A DNA stretch of 28,948 bases from CAYWJA01 sp964458485 (lineage in GTDB: Bacteria > Patescibacteriota > Gracilibacteria > UM-FILTER-43-11). Under the pieces are notes generated by a model, which was given only the letters and a program-made list of their open reading frames with translations, searched no databases and was not told the DNA's origin. The stretch's first letter is position 1, and the number at the start of each line of letters is the position of its first letter. Below, piece by piece: positions 1-8,300 of this stretch. Where the stretch lies: assembly GCA_964458485.1 (NCBI GenBank), contig CAYWJA010000025.1:1-28948 (forward strand), in the 5' to 3' direction. The position numbers and the translations under genes were made by a program.

Positions 1-29
1 ATTATTAGCATTTTTTGATGATTTACCCC

Positions 30-58
30 TTGCCTTTAGAGGGAAAATTTGGTATAAT
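30..58 (+). promoter_or_regulatory. sigma70-type promoter of the nine-gene operon
   Basis: A -35 element TTGCCT at 30-35 is followed after exactly 17 bases by a perfect -10 TATAAT at 53-58, which is itself preceded by TG one base upstream (extended -10). Transcription would begin near base 65, leaving an A-rich leader of about 22 bases with no Shine-Dalgarno motif before the ATG at 88. No other promoter this good is visible before the end of the LRR array, so it probably drives all nine genes to 11471. Bases 1-29 show no gene. Confidence 0.75.
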
Positions 59-87
59 ATATAGATTATATAACTAACAAAAACAAA

Positions 88-2049
88 ATGTCAGATATAG
101 AAAAACCAGATGATACAAAAGTAGTTCCACCAAACGAAGCTGCAAGAGAAATAACGGCTTTTTCAGCTATGTTGCGCGGAAATACAGAGGCAGACGATTT
201 GGCAGATAGTGCTGACTTAACTGCTTCTTCTGCTCGTACATCAATTAATACCGAAGAGCCGGAAAGCCCGGATGTAGAAACCGAGTTGCCTGTGTGGGCT
301 CCTAGTGTACCAAATATAGATAGGGTATTTGTAGAACCAACAGACTCAATTGATATGTGGCAACCCATTCCTGATAGTGCCAAAAGAGGTGATGAAGAAG
401 TAATAAAAGTGCAGTTTAAACGTCAGGAGAATATTGTAGTGCCTGGAGGCACAAAAGAGGAGCAGGGCATACCGCTGGAAAATTTGGATAACATATTTTC
501 ATTAGACGAATGGGATGTAATCGTCCAGCCAATTTTGGAAAGATATATAGACGCCCTGGAATTAAGAAGACTAAACAAAACAACGAGTGAGAAAAGAGAA
601 AAGTATAAAAGTCGTTTTCAGCAATTAATTCCTCAAGTATTTAAAACAGGTGAAATGGGAGAAGTAAAAAGTATTGATGTTAGAAGTGTTGAATTTAGAA
701 GACAAATTAATGAATTATTGAATGAAATAAATACGAATCCTAAAGTGTTACGAGCATGGATTGGGGAAGCTCTAGAAGGCAAAGACGCTGCCGCTATCGC
801 AAGGGCTAAGATAGGCAAAGGAGATGCGTATAAAAAATTACAAAAAGAACAGGCAAGGGAGCGGCTTTTGGCACGCTTTAGTAAGGAAGAAGAGACTTTA
901 GATAAATATGTTAATAAATTAATGGATAAAATTTCCAGACTTGGCGAACAGCTTTTATCTTTAAATTATAATCATCCGGAAGGACTATATGGTGCGCATG
1001 AGGTAAAGGCTGATTTTGAAGAAACTCCATATATGCAGAAAAAATTAAAAGAGTTAACCGAAAAAGTCGCAAGACAGCTAGAGCAAGGCAAAGGAATGGT
1101 AACTATGGTTGGTGATATGGGTACCGGTAAAAACTATATTGCCGAACACTTTGCGGCAAAAACACATAGACCATTCTTTTACTTCCCATGTTCACGTGGT
1201 ATGGATGCAGCTGACCTTGGTTTTCATTTTGAATTTAAAAAAGGCGAAAGCTTAGTTGTTCCTTCGCAGCTTGCAAGGGGCTTGCAAACAAAAAATGCCT
1301 GTATTTTAATAGATGAACCCAATGCACTACCACCCGAAGTTGTAGCAGCTCTTCACGGTCTTGGTGACCATAATCGTGCTTTTGTGTATAACGGTATAGA
1401 ATTTAAAGCTGCGGAAGGAGTAACTATAGTAATGGCCATGAACCCGGCAACATATGAGCATGTAAAAGATATGCCAGAGGCAATATCTGATCGTACCCTT
1501 GGTCAGGATATGATTATAGGTTATCCCCCATTAACAAAATTAGATCAGCTTACACAGGATAATTTATGGAGTAAAAAAGAGGCAGAAGATGCATTGCAGG
1601 CAGATAATAGTCTGGATAAAGCGTTTATATGTGATGAAGCTTTGATATTAAGAAGATATGCTCCTACATTAAAAACATGGAATAAAGAAGATTTTGAAAA
1701 ATTATGGAACGTAATAATAAATGGAGAAGGAGAAGGAATATTGGGGGATAAAGCTAATGAAGTAGAAAGTTTAAGGCCAATTATTTTGGCAATGCTTAAT
1801 ATTTTAAAGGTATGTCATAAATGGAGGAATAAATACAAGGATAAATTTATGAACAGGACAATCAGTATTCGTGGTTCGATTGCTGTTATGGAGAACTATA
1901 TGCAAACAGGAGATGTAAAAAAGGCGTTTTTAGATTTATATAAACCAAATAGCCAAAAATATGATGGAGGTGAAGAAGATTATGAAACTTTAGAACAAGT
2001 AATGAACGACATGGCAGAATTGGAAATGGCTATTAACGAAGCAGTTTAA
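88..2049 (+). CDS. MoxR/CobS-like AAA+ ATPase with long N-terminal extension
   Basis: A cytoplasmic AAA+ ATPase of 653 residues. Walker A is GDMGTGKN at residues 342-349, Walker B is ILIDEPN at about 406-412, a sensor-1-like Asn lies in MAMNPA near 452, and SDR near 467-469 could supply an arginine finger. This layout fits the MoxR/CobS/NorQ group, which works with VWA-domain partners to remodel or insert metal into target proteins; such a VWA gene lies two genes downstream. Family members are usually about 300-350 residues, so the roughly 300-residue N-terminal extension is unusual. It is acidic and disordered-looking to about 130, then charged and helical to about 300. The ATG follows a clear promoter and an A-rich leader. 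No signal peptide or membrane segment is visible. The ATPase fold is secure; its target is unknown. Confidence 0.88.
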   Translation: MSDIEKPDDTKVVPPNEAAREITAFSAMLRGNTEADDLADSADLTASSARTSINTEEPESPDVETELPVWAPSVPNIDRVFVEPTDSIDMWQPIPDSAKRGDEEVIKVQFKRQENIVVPGGTKEEQGIPLENLDNIFSLDEWDVIVQPILERYIDALELRRLNKTTSEKREKYKSRFQQLIPQVFKTGEMGEVKSIDVRSVEFRRQINELLNEINTNPKVLRAWIGEALEGKDAAAIARAKIGKGDAYKKLQKEQARERLLARFSKEEETLDKYVNKLMDKISRLGEQLLSLNYNHPEGLYGAHEVKADFEETPYMQKKLKELTEKVARQLEQGKGMVTMVGDMGTGKNYIAEHFAAKTHRPFFYFPCSRGMDAADLGFHFEFKKGESLVVPSQLARGLQTKNACILIDEPNALPPEVVAALHGLGDHNRAFVYNGIEFKAAEGVTIVMAMNPATYEHVKDMPEAISDRTLGQDMIIGYPPLTKLDQLTQDNLWSKKEAEDALQADNSLDKAFICDEALILRRYAPTLKTWNKEDFEKLWNVIINGEGEGILGDKANEVESLRPIILAMLNILKVCHKWRNKYKDKFMNRTISIRGSIAVMENYMQTGDVKKAFLDLYKPNSQKYDGGEEDYETLEQVMNDMAELEMAINEAV

Positions 2050-2110
2050 ATTTTTTGAGAATTCTTTGGTTTTTGAATCTATAAAAACAAATGTTTTTTC
2101 TTTCAATCTA

Positions 2111-2854
2111 ATGACCCCATCCACCCCCACACCACTGGAGGATCAGCTCGCTGACATAAAAGAAACTCTTGAAAAAGAGAAGATAAAACTTACTCCGGAA
2201 GTTGAGGAATATATCAGAAGCCATTTGAAGGTTGTACAGGATAAAATTGCAGATGATCAGGATATATTTGAAGAGGATTTGGCTTTTATTGCGAAGGTAC
2301 GGGTGTGGATATCACTATCGGACAAATTAAGAGATAAATATCCGACTATTAAAGATATGGAAGGATCTGATGAAATGAAAATAATACAAGATAGACATTT
2401 ATCAGTAAGTGAATATCGTTCTTTATTTAGAGAAGCTGAAAAAAGACAACTTTCATTACAGCAATGGTTGGATCTTTTGTATATGGCAGAAGCTATTGGT
2501 GAGAAGCAGGAATGGCCTGCTCAATTTTTTACTTTTGAAGAAGGAAGAATCAAAACAGGTATTGGTAACGGTTTATGGCTTAGGGGTAAAAATTTAAAAT
2601 TACTTCCTGATAATTTATATATTGGCGGAGGATTAGATATTCAAAATTGCACTTCACTTGTTTCACTTCCCAATCGATTATCAATCAATCTAGATTTAAT
2701 TATTAAAGGATGTACTACTCTTTCATCATTACCAGATGACCTAAGAGCGCATGAATTAATTTTATCAGATGACTTAAATCCACAAGTCATAGAAGACGCC
2801 CTAAGGCTTCATAGAGAAGGAAAAGTAAACCATATCGAATATCATATTTTATGA
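2111..2854 (+). CDS. LRR array protein 1 (short, 3 repeats), between the ATPase and VWA genes
   Basis: A 247-residue protein, the smallest of seven paralogues. A TTG at 2066 would give a longer reading frame, but every paralogue begins with a short Pro/Thr/Ser-rich leader followed by DQLADIK or its equivalent, so the ATG at 2111 is the likely start. Residues ~8-135 form the shared helical domain (LTPEVEEYI near the start, LSLQQWLDLL near the end). About three 21-residue LRRs of the form LPxxLxxxxxLxIxxCTSL follow, then the shared C-terminal cap (LNPQVIEDALRLHREGK). No signal peptide, so cytoplasmic. Its stop overlaps the VWA gene start by four bases (ATGA), implying translational coupling. 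Its place inside the ATPase-VWA pair suggests it is a core subunit. The function is not known from sequence. Confidence 0.85.
   Translation: MTPSTPTPLEDQLADIKETLEKEKIKLTPEVEEYIRSHLKVVQDKIADDQDIFEEDLAFIAKVRVWISLSDKLRDKYPTIKDMEGSDEMKIIQDRHLSVSEYRSLFREAEKRQLSLQQWLDLLYMAEAIGEKQEWPAQFFTFEEGRIKTGIGNGLWLRGKNLKLLPDNLYIGGGLDIQNCTSLVSLPNRLSINLDLIIKGCTTLSSLPDDLRAHELILSDDLNPQVIEDALRLHREGKVNHIEYHIL
2306..2414 (+). repeat. 109-base tract identical to 4980-5088 (LRR genes 1 and 2)
   Basis: This part of the LRR1 N-terminal domain, from the WIS codons to the SE codons after LSV, matches bases 4980-5088 of LRR2 at every position, while both flanks diverge. Such an abrupt block of identity inside otherwise diverged paralogues is what gene conversion or a recent segmental exchange produces. 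Confidence 0.85.
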
Positions 2855-4779
2855 CACGAAATATAAATCCACCACAGACTCCCGACAAACAGCCTCTTAC
2901 ACAAGAGATGGATATGCAGGCACTTCTTGTAAAAGCAAAAGAGCTTGCCCCTGAAGAGGTACGTGAAAAAGTTAATTTTTTGAATCGTCGCGTAAAACTC
3001 ACTGGCGTTAGCCATGAAGTTGAAGTTTCGGTTGACCCTTCAATTCATACATGGGCATGTTGTAGGGTACCGAAAAAAACGGTTCAGTCCAATGGGGAAA
3101 TTGTTGAAACTAATTATTTTCATTACATAATTGTAATGCCCTATGAACATTTGGCCATAGATGATACTAATTTTTTATTAGGAGAATTAAGACATGAACT
3201 TGGACACGCGCTTTATACAGATTGGCGGATGAATGACAGATTAAATAAATTGGCAGAGTCAGCAGGGTATCCTAAAGACGCCATGGGCTCTTTAACTAAT
3301 TGCCTGGAAGACCCACGGATGGAACATGTGTCTACTTTACCACCACAATCTAATGGATATGTAAGAAATTGGTTTTGGGCAAAAAATAAAACTTTCATAT
3401 TGCCTAATATTGGCAATGGAATAGGTAAGATGCATCCCGTAAAACAATTCGATTTTTTAATTAAGCTTTATAGCCTTTGGCAGATTCATAAAAAAAATGC
3501 TGATGATGAAAATATAGAAATGTGGGATGGGATTGCATCACTAGAGCCAAGAGTACAGGAGATATGGGAGGAAATTAAAAGTGAATTAGATAAGGTAGTT
3601 GGAGTCGGAACGGCAAACAAACCTGAATTCCGTTCATATGCCATAGAAGAATCTATACGTAAAGTATTTTGGCCTGCAAAAACACAATTAATAGATGAAT
3701 TTGGTACACCCCCTGCTGATGATTCAAAAGGCGAAGGTGAAGGTGGGGGTGGGGGAGATGAAGGTGGGAAGCCAGGAGATCCGGATGATATTGATAATTT
3801 GCCTCCGGATGTTAAAAAATTGATTAATCAGCAAATTGAAAAATATAAACAAGGCATAGAAAAACAACAGCAACAGCAGATTGAGCATAATAAAAAAGCA
3901 GAAGAGGAAAATAAAAAAATAGAGCAAAAGCAGCATGAAAGAAATAAAAAGAAAGACGGCATAGAATCTGCCGAAATAAGAAAAAAATATAATAGATTGA
4001 AGAGGCAGGCAAATATCATTCAAAGAAGAATGGGGCGTTTATTTGAAAAATATTTTCCTAAAGTAGCTTTCCCAAGAGATACATATAATACACGCGGGAA
4101 AAGATATGCAATTCGTGAACACTTAAAGCGATATGGAACAGGATTGGAAAAACCCATGGGAACACCAAATACCCCAGAAAAAAGCGGTTTTATTCTACAA
4201 TTAATTGTGGATGTCAGCGGATCTATGAATGGATCAAGAATTGAAGAAGTGATAAAAATAGTTATCGGTATTTTAGAGGCATCCAAAGATTATCCTATTC
4301 ACATAGAAATTCTCGCTTCTGATGATAAACACGGGGGAATAGATGACAGTTATATATTAAAAGCTTTTAACGAAGATTTTGGTGGTGCTGCAGGGGGAAG
4401 AATAAAGGAAAGATTAGTAGGAGCCCTAACTAATTTTGGCGGTGACAGTAAAGACGCGGAGTCTTTAAGCTGGGCTATTCCACGTATTTTAAAAAAGAAG
4501 AGAAGTTTAATGTCGGAATATGAAAAGATTGCCGCACTAACCATATTCCTTTCGGATGCAGAAAATGAAGGACAACAAGATCCTAATGTAGTAAATGAAT
4601 TAAGAAAAAAGATACCAATTTTAGGTGGCTGTATTGAAAATGACCCAAGCATTAAAGACGCAGTACAAACCGCATATGGCCCGGAAGGTGAAGGCAGTTT
4701 TTGCCCAAGCTCACTAGCCGACTTCCCTGTAATATTTGAAAAAATTCTCCGTAGAAAAATTCGTAAATTATTTAGATAG
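2851..4779 (+). CDS. CobT-like protein: HELGH zincin domain plus C-terminal VWA domain
   Basis: A 642-residue cytoplasmic protein, the expected partner of the upstream AAA+ ATPase. RHELGHAL at about 114-121 contains a zinc-metallopeptidase HExxH motif, and CLEDPRMEHV at 151-160 resembles the downstream Glu-bearing motif of gluzincins, with E153 a possible third ligand. A Gly/Asp-rich linker (about 293-315) and a Gln/Lys/Glu-rich coiled coil (about 325-400) lead into a VWA domain with an intact MIDAS DVSGSMN at 454-460, plus T527 and D569 as plausible further metal contacts. CobT-type and ViaA-type proteins pair a VWA domain with a MoxR ATPase; the joined zincin motif suggests proteolysis or a structural zinc site. 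The start overlaps the LRR1 stop by four bases. I cannot tell whether the peptidase is active. Confidence 0.85.
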   Translation: MTRNINPPQTPDKQPLTQEMDMQALLVKAKELAPEEVREKVNFLNRRVKLTGVSHEVEVSVDPSIHTWACCRVPKKTVQSNGEIVETNYFHYIIVMPYEHLAIDDTNFLLGELRHELGHALYTDWRMNDRLNKLAESAGYPKDAMGSLTNCLEDPRMEHVSTLPPQSNGYVRNWFWAKNKTFILPNIGNGIGKMHPVKQFDFLIKLYSLWQIHKKNADDENIEMWDGIASLEPRVQEIWEEIKSELDKVVGVGTANKPEFRSYAIEESIRKVFWPAKTQLIDEFGTPPADDSKGEGEGGGGGDEGGKPGDPDDIDNLPPDVKKLINQQIEKYKQGIEKQQQQQIEHNKKAEEENKKIEQKQHERNKKKDGIESAEIRKKYNRLKRQANIIQRRMGRLFEKYFPKVAFPRDTYNTRGKRYAIREHLKRYGTGLEKPMGTPNTPEKSGFILQLIVDVSGSMNGSRIEEVIKIVIGILEASKDYPIHIEILASDDKHGGIDDSYILKAFNEDFGGAAGGRIKERLVGALTNFGGDSKDAESLSWAIPRILKKKRSLMSEYEKIAALTIFLSDAENEGQQDPNVVNELRKKIPILGGCIENDPSIKDAVQTAYGPEGEGSFCPSSLADFPVIFEKILRRKIRKLFR

Positions 4780-4784
4780 CATTT

Positions 4785-6140
4785 ATGCCCCCATCCACCC
4801 CCTCACCACTGGAAGATCAGCTCGCTGACATAAAAGAAACTCTCGAAAGAGAGAAAGTAAAACTTACTCCGGAGGTTGAAGAATATATCAGAAGCCATCT
4901 GCGTACTGTGCAGGATAAGATTGCAGATACAAAGGATATTACTGAGGGAGATCTTGCTTTTATTAAGAAGGTGAAGATATGGATATCACTATCGGACAAA
5001 TTAAGAGATAAATATCCGACTATTAAAGATATGGAAGGATCTGATGAAATGAAAATAATACAAGATAGACATTTATCAGTAAGTGAATGTCATACTTTAT
5101 TCAAAGAGGCTGAAAAAAGACAACTTTCATTACAGCAATGGCTTGACCTTTTACATGTAGCAGATTCTGAAGGCAAAGACCGGGAGTGGATTGGTGAAAG
5201 ATTTACATTTGGAGGAGGGAAAATAATATGTGAAAAAGATTTATATCTCAGTAAACCCAAATTATTACCTGAAGGTCTAAGTGTTGGCGGGGATTTAACT
5301 ATCAACGGCTCTCCATCTTTTACATCAATTCCTAGTGGTTTAAGTGTGGGGAATAAGCTAACTATCAGCGATTGTTCTGCTGTTACCTCATTTCCAGACA
5401 ACCTGATTTTGAACTGTGATTTTGAACTTAAAAATTGTCCGTCCATTACTACGTTATCAGGTAATATTAATATAAATGGTAAATTTACCATTCAAGAATG
5501 CTCTTCTCTTGTGTCAGTATCTGGAAATATAAGCGTAGATAAGGACTTAAGAATTGCAAAATGTGATGCATTAAAATCAATTGCCAGCGATTTGAATGTT
5601 GGGAAGAATTTGATGTTGAATGATTGTTCATCCCTCGAATCATTGCCAGATGATTTGAGTTCTAATGGCTATTTAGTATTCACAGATTGTACAGCACTTA
5701 AATCACTTCCTGAAAATTTGATAATTAGAGAAAGGTTACGCCTTGTTAACTGTACATCTCTTGTATCACTACCAAGAGGATTACGTGTGGGGGAAGATTT
5801 ATTCTGTACTGGTTGTACATCTCTTGTATCGATTCCTTCCGATATAAGTGTTGGTCAGTTTTTTGACCTTTCAGGCTGTACGGCTCTTGAAACACTTCCT
5901 GATGGATTGAATTTTATTAAATCTTTATGGTTGCCAAACTGCACAGCCCTTACGTCACTTCCTGAGGGGTTAGATTTAGACGCTATGAACCTCAGTAATT
6001 GCACAGCCCTTACATCACTGCCAAATGATATAGAGATAATGAGTATCTTACATTTATCCAAAAATCTTAATAGACAAGTAAAACAAGATGCCAGAAAGCT
6101 AAAGACAGAAAGAAAAATTGGAAAAATTAAATATAACTAA
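4785..6140 (+). CDS. LRR array protein 2 (13 repeats)
   Basis: A 451-residue paralogue starting five bases after the VWA stop. It has the shared N-terminal helical domain (residues ~8-135), then 13 consecutive LRRs, nearly all exactly 21 residues, of the type LPxGLxVxxxLxLxxCTSLxS, then the cap (LNRQVKQDARKL). This is the longest uninterrupted repeat run of the seven. The repeats resemble IpaH/YopM-type short bacterial LRRs and the GCxSLxxLP pattern of plant NLR repeats, but the conserved Cys and exact 21-residue period are distinctive. Part of its N-terminal domain is identical in DNA to LRR1. No signal peptide. LRR solenoids usually bind proteins; the ligand is unknown. Confidence 0.85.
   Translation: MPPSTPSPLEDQLADIKETLEREKVKLTPEVEEYIRSHLRTVQDKIADTKDITEGDLAFIKKVKIWISLSDKLRDKYPTIKDMEGSDEMKIIQDRHLSVSECHTLFKEAEKRQLSLQQWLDLLHVADSEGKDREWIGERFTFGGGKIICEKDLYLSKPKLLPEGLSVGGDLTINGSPSFTSIPSGLSVGNKLTISDCSAVTSFPDNLILNCDFELKNCPSITTLSGNININGKFTIQECSSLVSVSGNISVDKDLRIAKCDALKSIASDLNVGKNLMLNDCSSLESLPDDLSSNGYLVFTDCTALKSLPENLIIRERLRLVNCTSLVSLPRGLRVGEDLFCTGCTSLVSIPSDISVGQFFDLSGCTALETLPDGLNFIKSLWLPNCTALTSLPEGLDLDAMNLSNCTALTSLPNDIEIMSILHLSKNLNRQVKQDARKLKTERKIGKIKYN
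4980..5088 (+). repeat. second copy of the 109-base identical tract (see 2306-2414)
   Basis: This is the LRR2 copy of the tract shared without mismatch with LRR1. Sequence immediately outside both ends differs between the two genes. Confidence 0.85.
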
Positions 6141-6144
6141 TTAT

Positions 6145-6954
6145 ATGACCCCATCCACCTCCACACCACGGGCAATGCTAGATGACATAAAAGAAACTCT
6201 TGAAAAAGAGAAAGTAAAACTTACTCCGGAAGTTGAGAAATATACAAGGTCTCATTTGCGCACCATACAGGATAAGCTGGCAGATGATGAGGACATTACT
6301 GAGGGAGATCTTGCTTTTATTAAGAAGGTGAAGATGTGGATATTTATGCCGGAGGAATTAAGGGAAAAATATCCAGATATTGAGAATATGGAGGAGTCTG
6401 ACGAGGTGAGAGACTCAGAAAAGCGTAAACTTTCTTTACAGCAATGGCTGGATCTTTCGCATATGGCAGAAGCTGACGGCAAAGAGAAGGAATGGATTGA
6501 TAATACCTTTAAATTCAATGGTGGACAAATAATATGTGATGAGAATTTAAATTTTAGATGTTGTAAAGCAATACACACAATACCTGATGGATTAATTGTG
6601 GGGGGAGATTTTGACCTATTTGGCACATCACTTAAAACAATACCACAAGGGTTAAGTGTAGGAGAATATTTTGATTTAGGAAATTGTACATCCCTCACAT
6701 CACTACCGGATGGTCTGGAATTTAGAAAAGAATTAGATTTACGTGGTTGCACATCACTAGGAACATTGCCAGGGGGATTGCGTATAGGTGGCTATCTTTT
6801 TCTCATGGGATGTACATCACTTACATCCCTACCGGATGATATGGAAGTAGAAGGTACTTTACATTTATCCGAGAACCTCAATGAACAAGTAAGGCAGGAT
6901 GCCAGAAGATTAGAGCAGGAAGGGAAAATTGGAAAAATTGAATATAGAAATTAA
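6145..6954 (+). CDS. LRR array protein 3 (about 5 repeats)
   Basis: A 269-residue paralogue. An in-frame TTG at 6118 lies inside the preceding gene; the ATG at 6145, four bases past that gene's stop, gives the MTPSTSTP leader seen in its sisters and is preferred. The N-terminal domain lacks the block between MEESDE and KRKLSLQQW that LRR1 and LRR2 carry. About five LRRs of 20-21 residues follow, then the cap LNEQVRQDARRLEQEGK. Its leader (Pro-Arg-Ala-Met-Leu-Asp-Asp) matches LRR5 at both DNA and protein level, which suggests those two share a more recent origin in this part. Cytoplasmic, function unknown. Confidence 0.84.
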   Translation: MTPSTSTPRAMLDDIKETLEKEKVKLTPEVEKYTRSHLRTIQDKLADDEDITEGDLAFIKKVKMWIFMPEELREKYPDIENMEESDEVRDSEKRKLSLQQWLDLSHMAEADGKEKEWIDNTFKFNGGQIICDENLNFRCCKAIHTIPDGLIVGGDFDLFGTSLKTIPQGLSVGEYFDLGNCTSLTSLPDGLEFRKELDLRGCTSLGTLPGGLRIGGYLFLMGCTSLTSLPDDMEVEGTLHLSENLNEQVRQDARRLEQEGKIGKIEYRN

Positions 6955-6956
6955 TC

Positions 6957-8300
6957 ATGCTCCCAAACACTCCAACATCACTAACAGATCAGCTAGCTGA
7001 CATAAAAGAAGCTCTTGAAAAAGAGAAGATAAAACTTACTCCGGAAGTTGAGGAATATATTAAAACCCATCTGCATACCATACAGGATAAAATTGCAGAT
7101 AAAAAGGATATTACCAAAGGGGATCTTGCCTTTATTGGGAAAGTGAAAACATGGATATTGATGCCGGAGGAGTGGAGGGAGAAATATCCGACAATTCATG
7201 ACTTAGAAGCATCTGGTGAAATGGATAATATGCAAAATGCAATATGGGAAGCAAATAAGCGACAGATTTCCATACAGCAATGGTTGGATATGAATAGAAT
7301 GATTGATGCAGTGGCTGCTGATCCAAATTTATCTATGTATACTACAGATATAGATAAGTTATTTGAATTTAAAGACGGGAGAATAATAACAATAAATGGT
7401 AGGAATGATATAGTAGAAATTGTTGATACAGATAGATTTGTTAGAATGCCTGAGAATTTTACGATAGATGGCGATTTAGTTATTAAAAATTGTCATTCTT
7501 TTGCAGCATTGCCAAAGGGATTAATTGTAAATGGCGATATAACAATAGAGAACTGCTCTTCATTTACTACTTTTCCAGAAGGCATAGTAGTACAAAAAGA
7601 TATTCAGATTTATGACTGTCATTCTTTGGTTGAGCTTCCAGATAATATGATTTTTAACAAAAATCTTTATTGTCGAAACTGTACATCATTAACACATTTA
7701 CCTACAGGGCTAGAGGCACGCTCCTTAAACGTTGATGGATGTATTGCCTTAGAGCTTTCACCTGATGAATTAAATAATGTGGAAGAACTGAACATACCTG
7801 AATGTACGAAGTTAATGCAAAATAAAAAAACATTATTACCTATTTTATGGCAAAAAATTAATGAACAAAAAATTAAAACTTTAAATCTTGGAGGATGGGA
7901 TTTGGAGGACGAAGATATGCCAGGTGAATTAAATGCTGAAAATGATTTAAATTTTGATATGTGCAAGGGCCTTATAAATCCTGCTACTAAAATTATATCA
8001 AAAGGCTGTGTATTGTTTAGAGGGTGTGAATCTTTGCAGTCATTAGCAGAAGGTATAGACGTAGAAAGTAGTTTATATTTAGATAATTGTAAATCCCTTC
8101 AAACACTTCCTAGAAATGTAAGGGTAGGAGGAAATCTGACACTCTTTGGTTGTGAATCTCTTGAATCATTGCCGGATGATTTAATAGTAGAAAGTATTTT
8201 ATATTTACCTAAAAATCCGAGTGAAAAATTAATACAAGATGCTAAAGAGTTAGTTAAAAAGGGTCAGGTTGGTAAATTATATAACCATCAGCTTTATTGA
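6957..8300 (+). CDS. LRR array protein 4 (about 10 repeats, one 53-residue cassette)
   Basis: A 447-residue paralogue two bases after the previous stop, with the most divergent N-terminal domain: about 20 extra residues (VAADPNLSMYTTDIDK) follow the QQWLD helix. Six or so LRRs precede one copy of the cassette CTKLMQNKK...ILW...GGWDLEDEDMP (nt ~7803-7960), which takes the place of one 21-residue repeat. Further LRRs and a degenerate cap (NPSEKLIQDAKEL) follow. Its TGA stop overlaps the TTG start of the next gene. No signal peptide. Function unknown beyond a likely protein-binding solenoid. Confidence 0.84.
   Translation: MLPNTPTSLTDQLADIKEALEKEKIKLTPEVEEYIKTHLHTIQDKIADKKDITKGDLAFIGKVKTWILMPEEWREKYPTIHDLEASGEMDNMQNAIWEANKRQISIQQWLDMNRMIDAVAADPNLSMYTTDIDKLFEFKDGRIITINGRNDIVEIVDTDRFVRMPENFTIDGDLVIKNCHSFAALPKGLIVNGDITIENCSSFTTFPEGIVVQKDIQIYDCHSLVELPDNMIFNKNLYCRNCTSLTHLPTGLEARSLNVDGCIALELSPDELNNVEELNIPECTKLMQNKKTLLPILWQKINEQKIKTLNLGGWDLEDEDMPGELNAENDLNFDMCKGLINPATKIISKGCVLFRGCESLQSLAEGIDVESSLYLDNCKSLQTLPRNVRVGGNLTLFGCESLESLPDDLIVESILYLPKNPSEKLIQDAKELVKKGQVGKLYNHQLY

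Noticed and set aside
2066..2110. TTG start adding 15 residues to LRR1
   Set aside because: The extra residues have no counterpart in the six paralogues, whose leaders align with the ATG at 2111.
3724..4023. Minus-strand frames rich in Phe/Leu/Ile that look like membrane proteins
   Set aside because: They mirror the Lys/Gln/Glu-rich coiled coil of the VWA protein; antisense AAA/GAA codons give Phe-rich translations.
6118..6144. TTG start of LRR3 overlapping LRR2
   Set aside because: The ATG at 6145 matches the family leader and follows the preceding stop at the usual short spacing.
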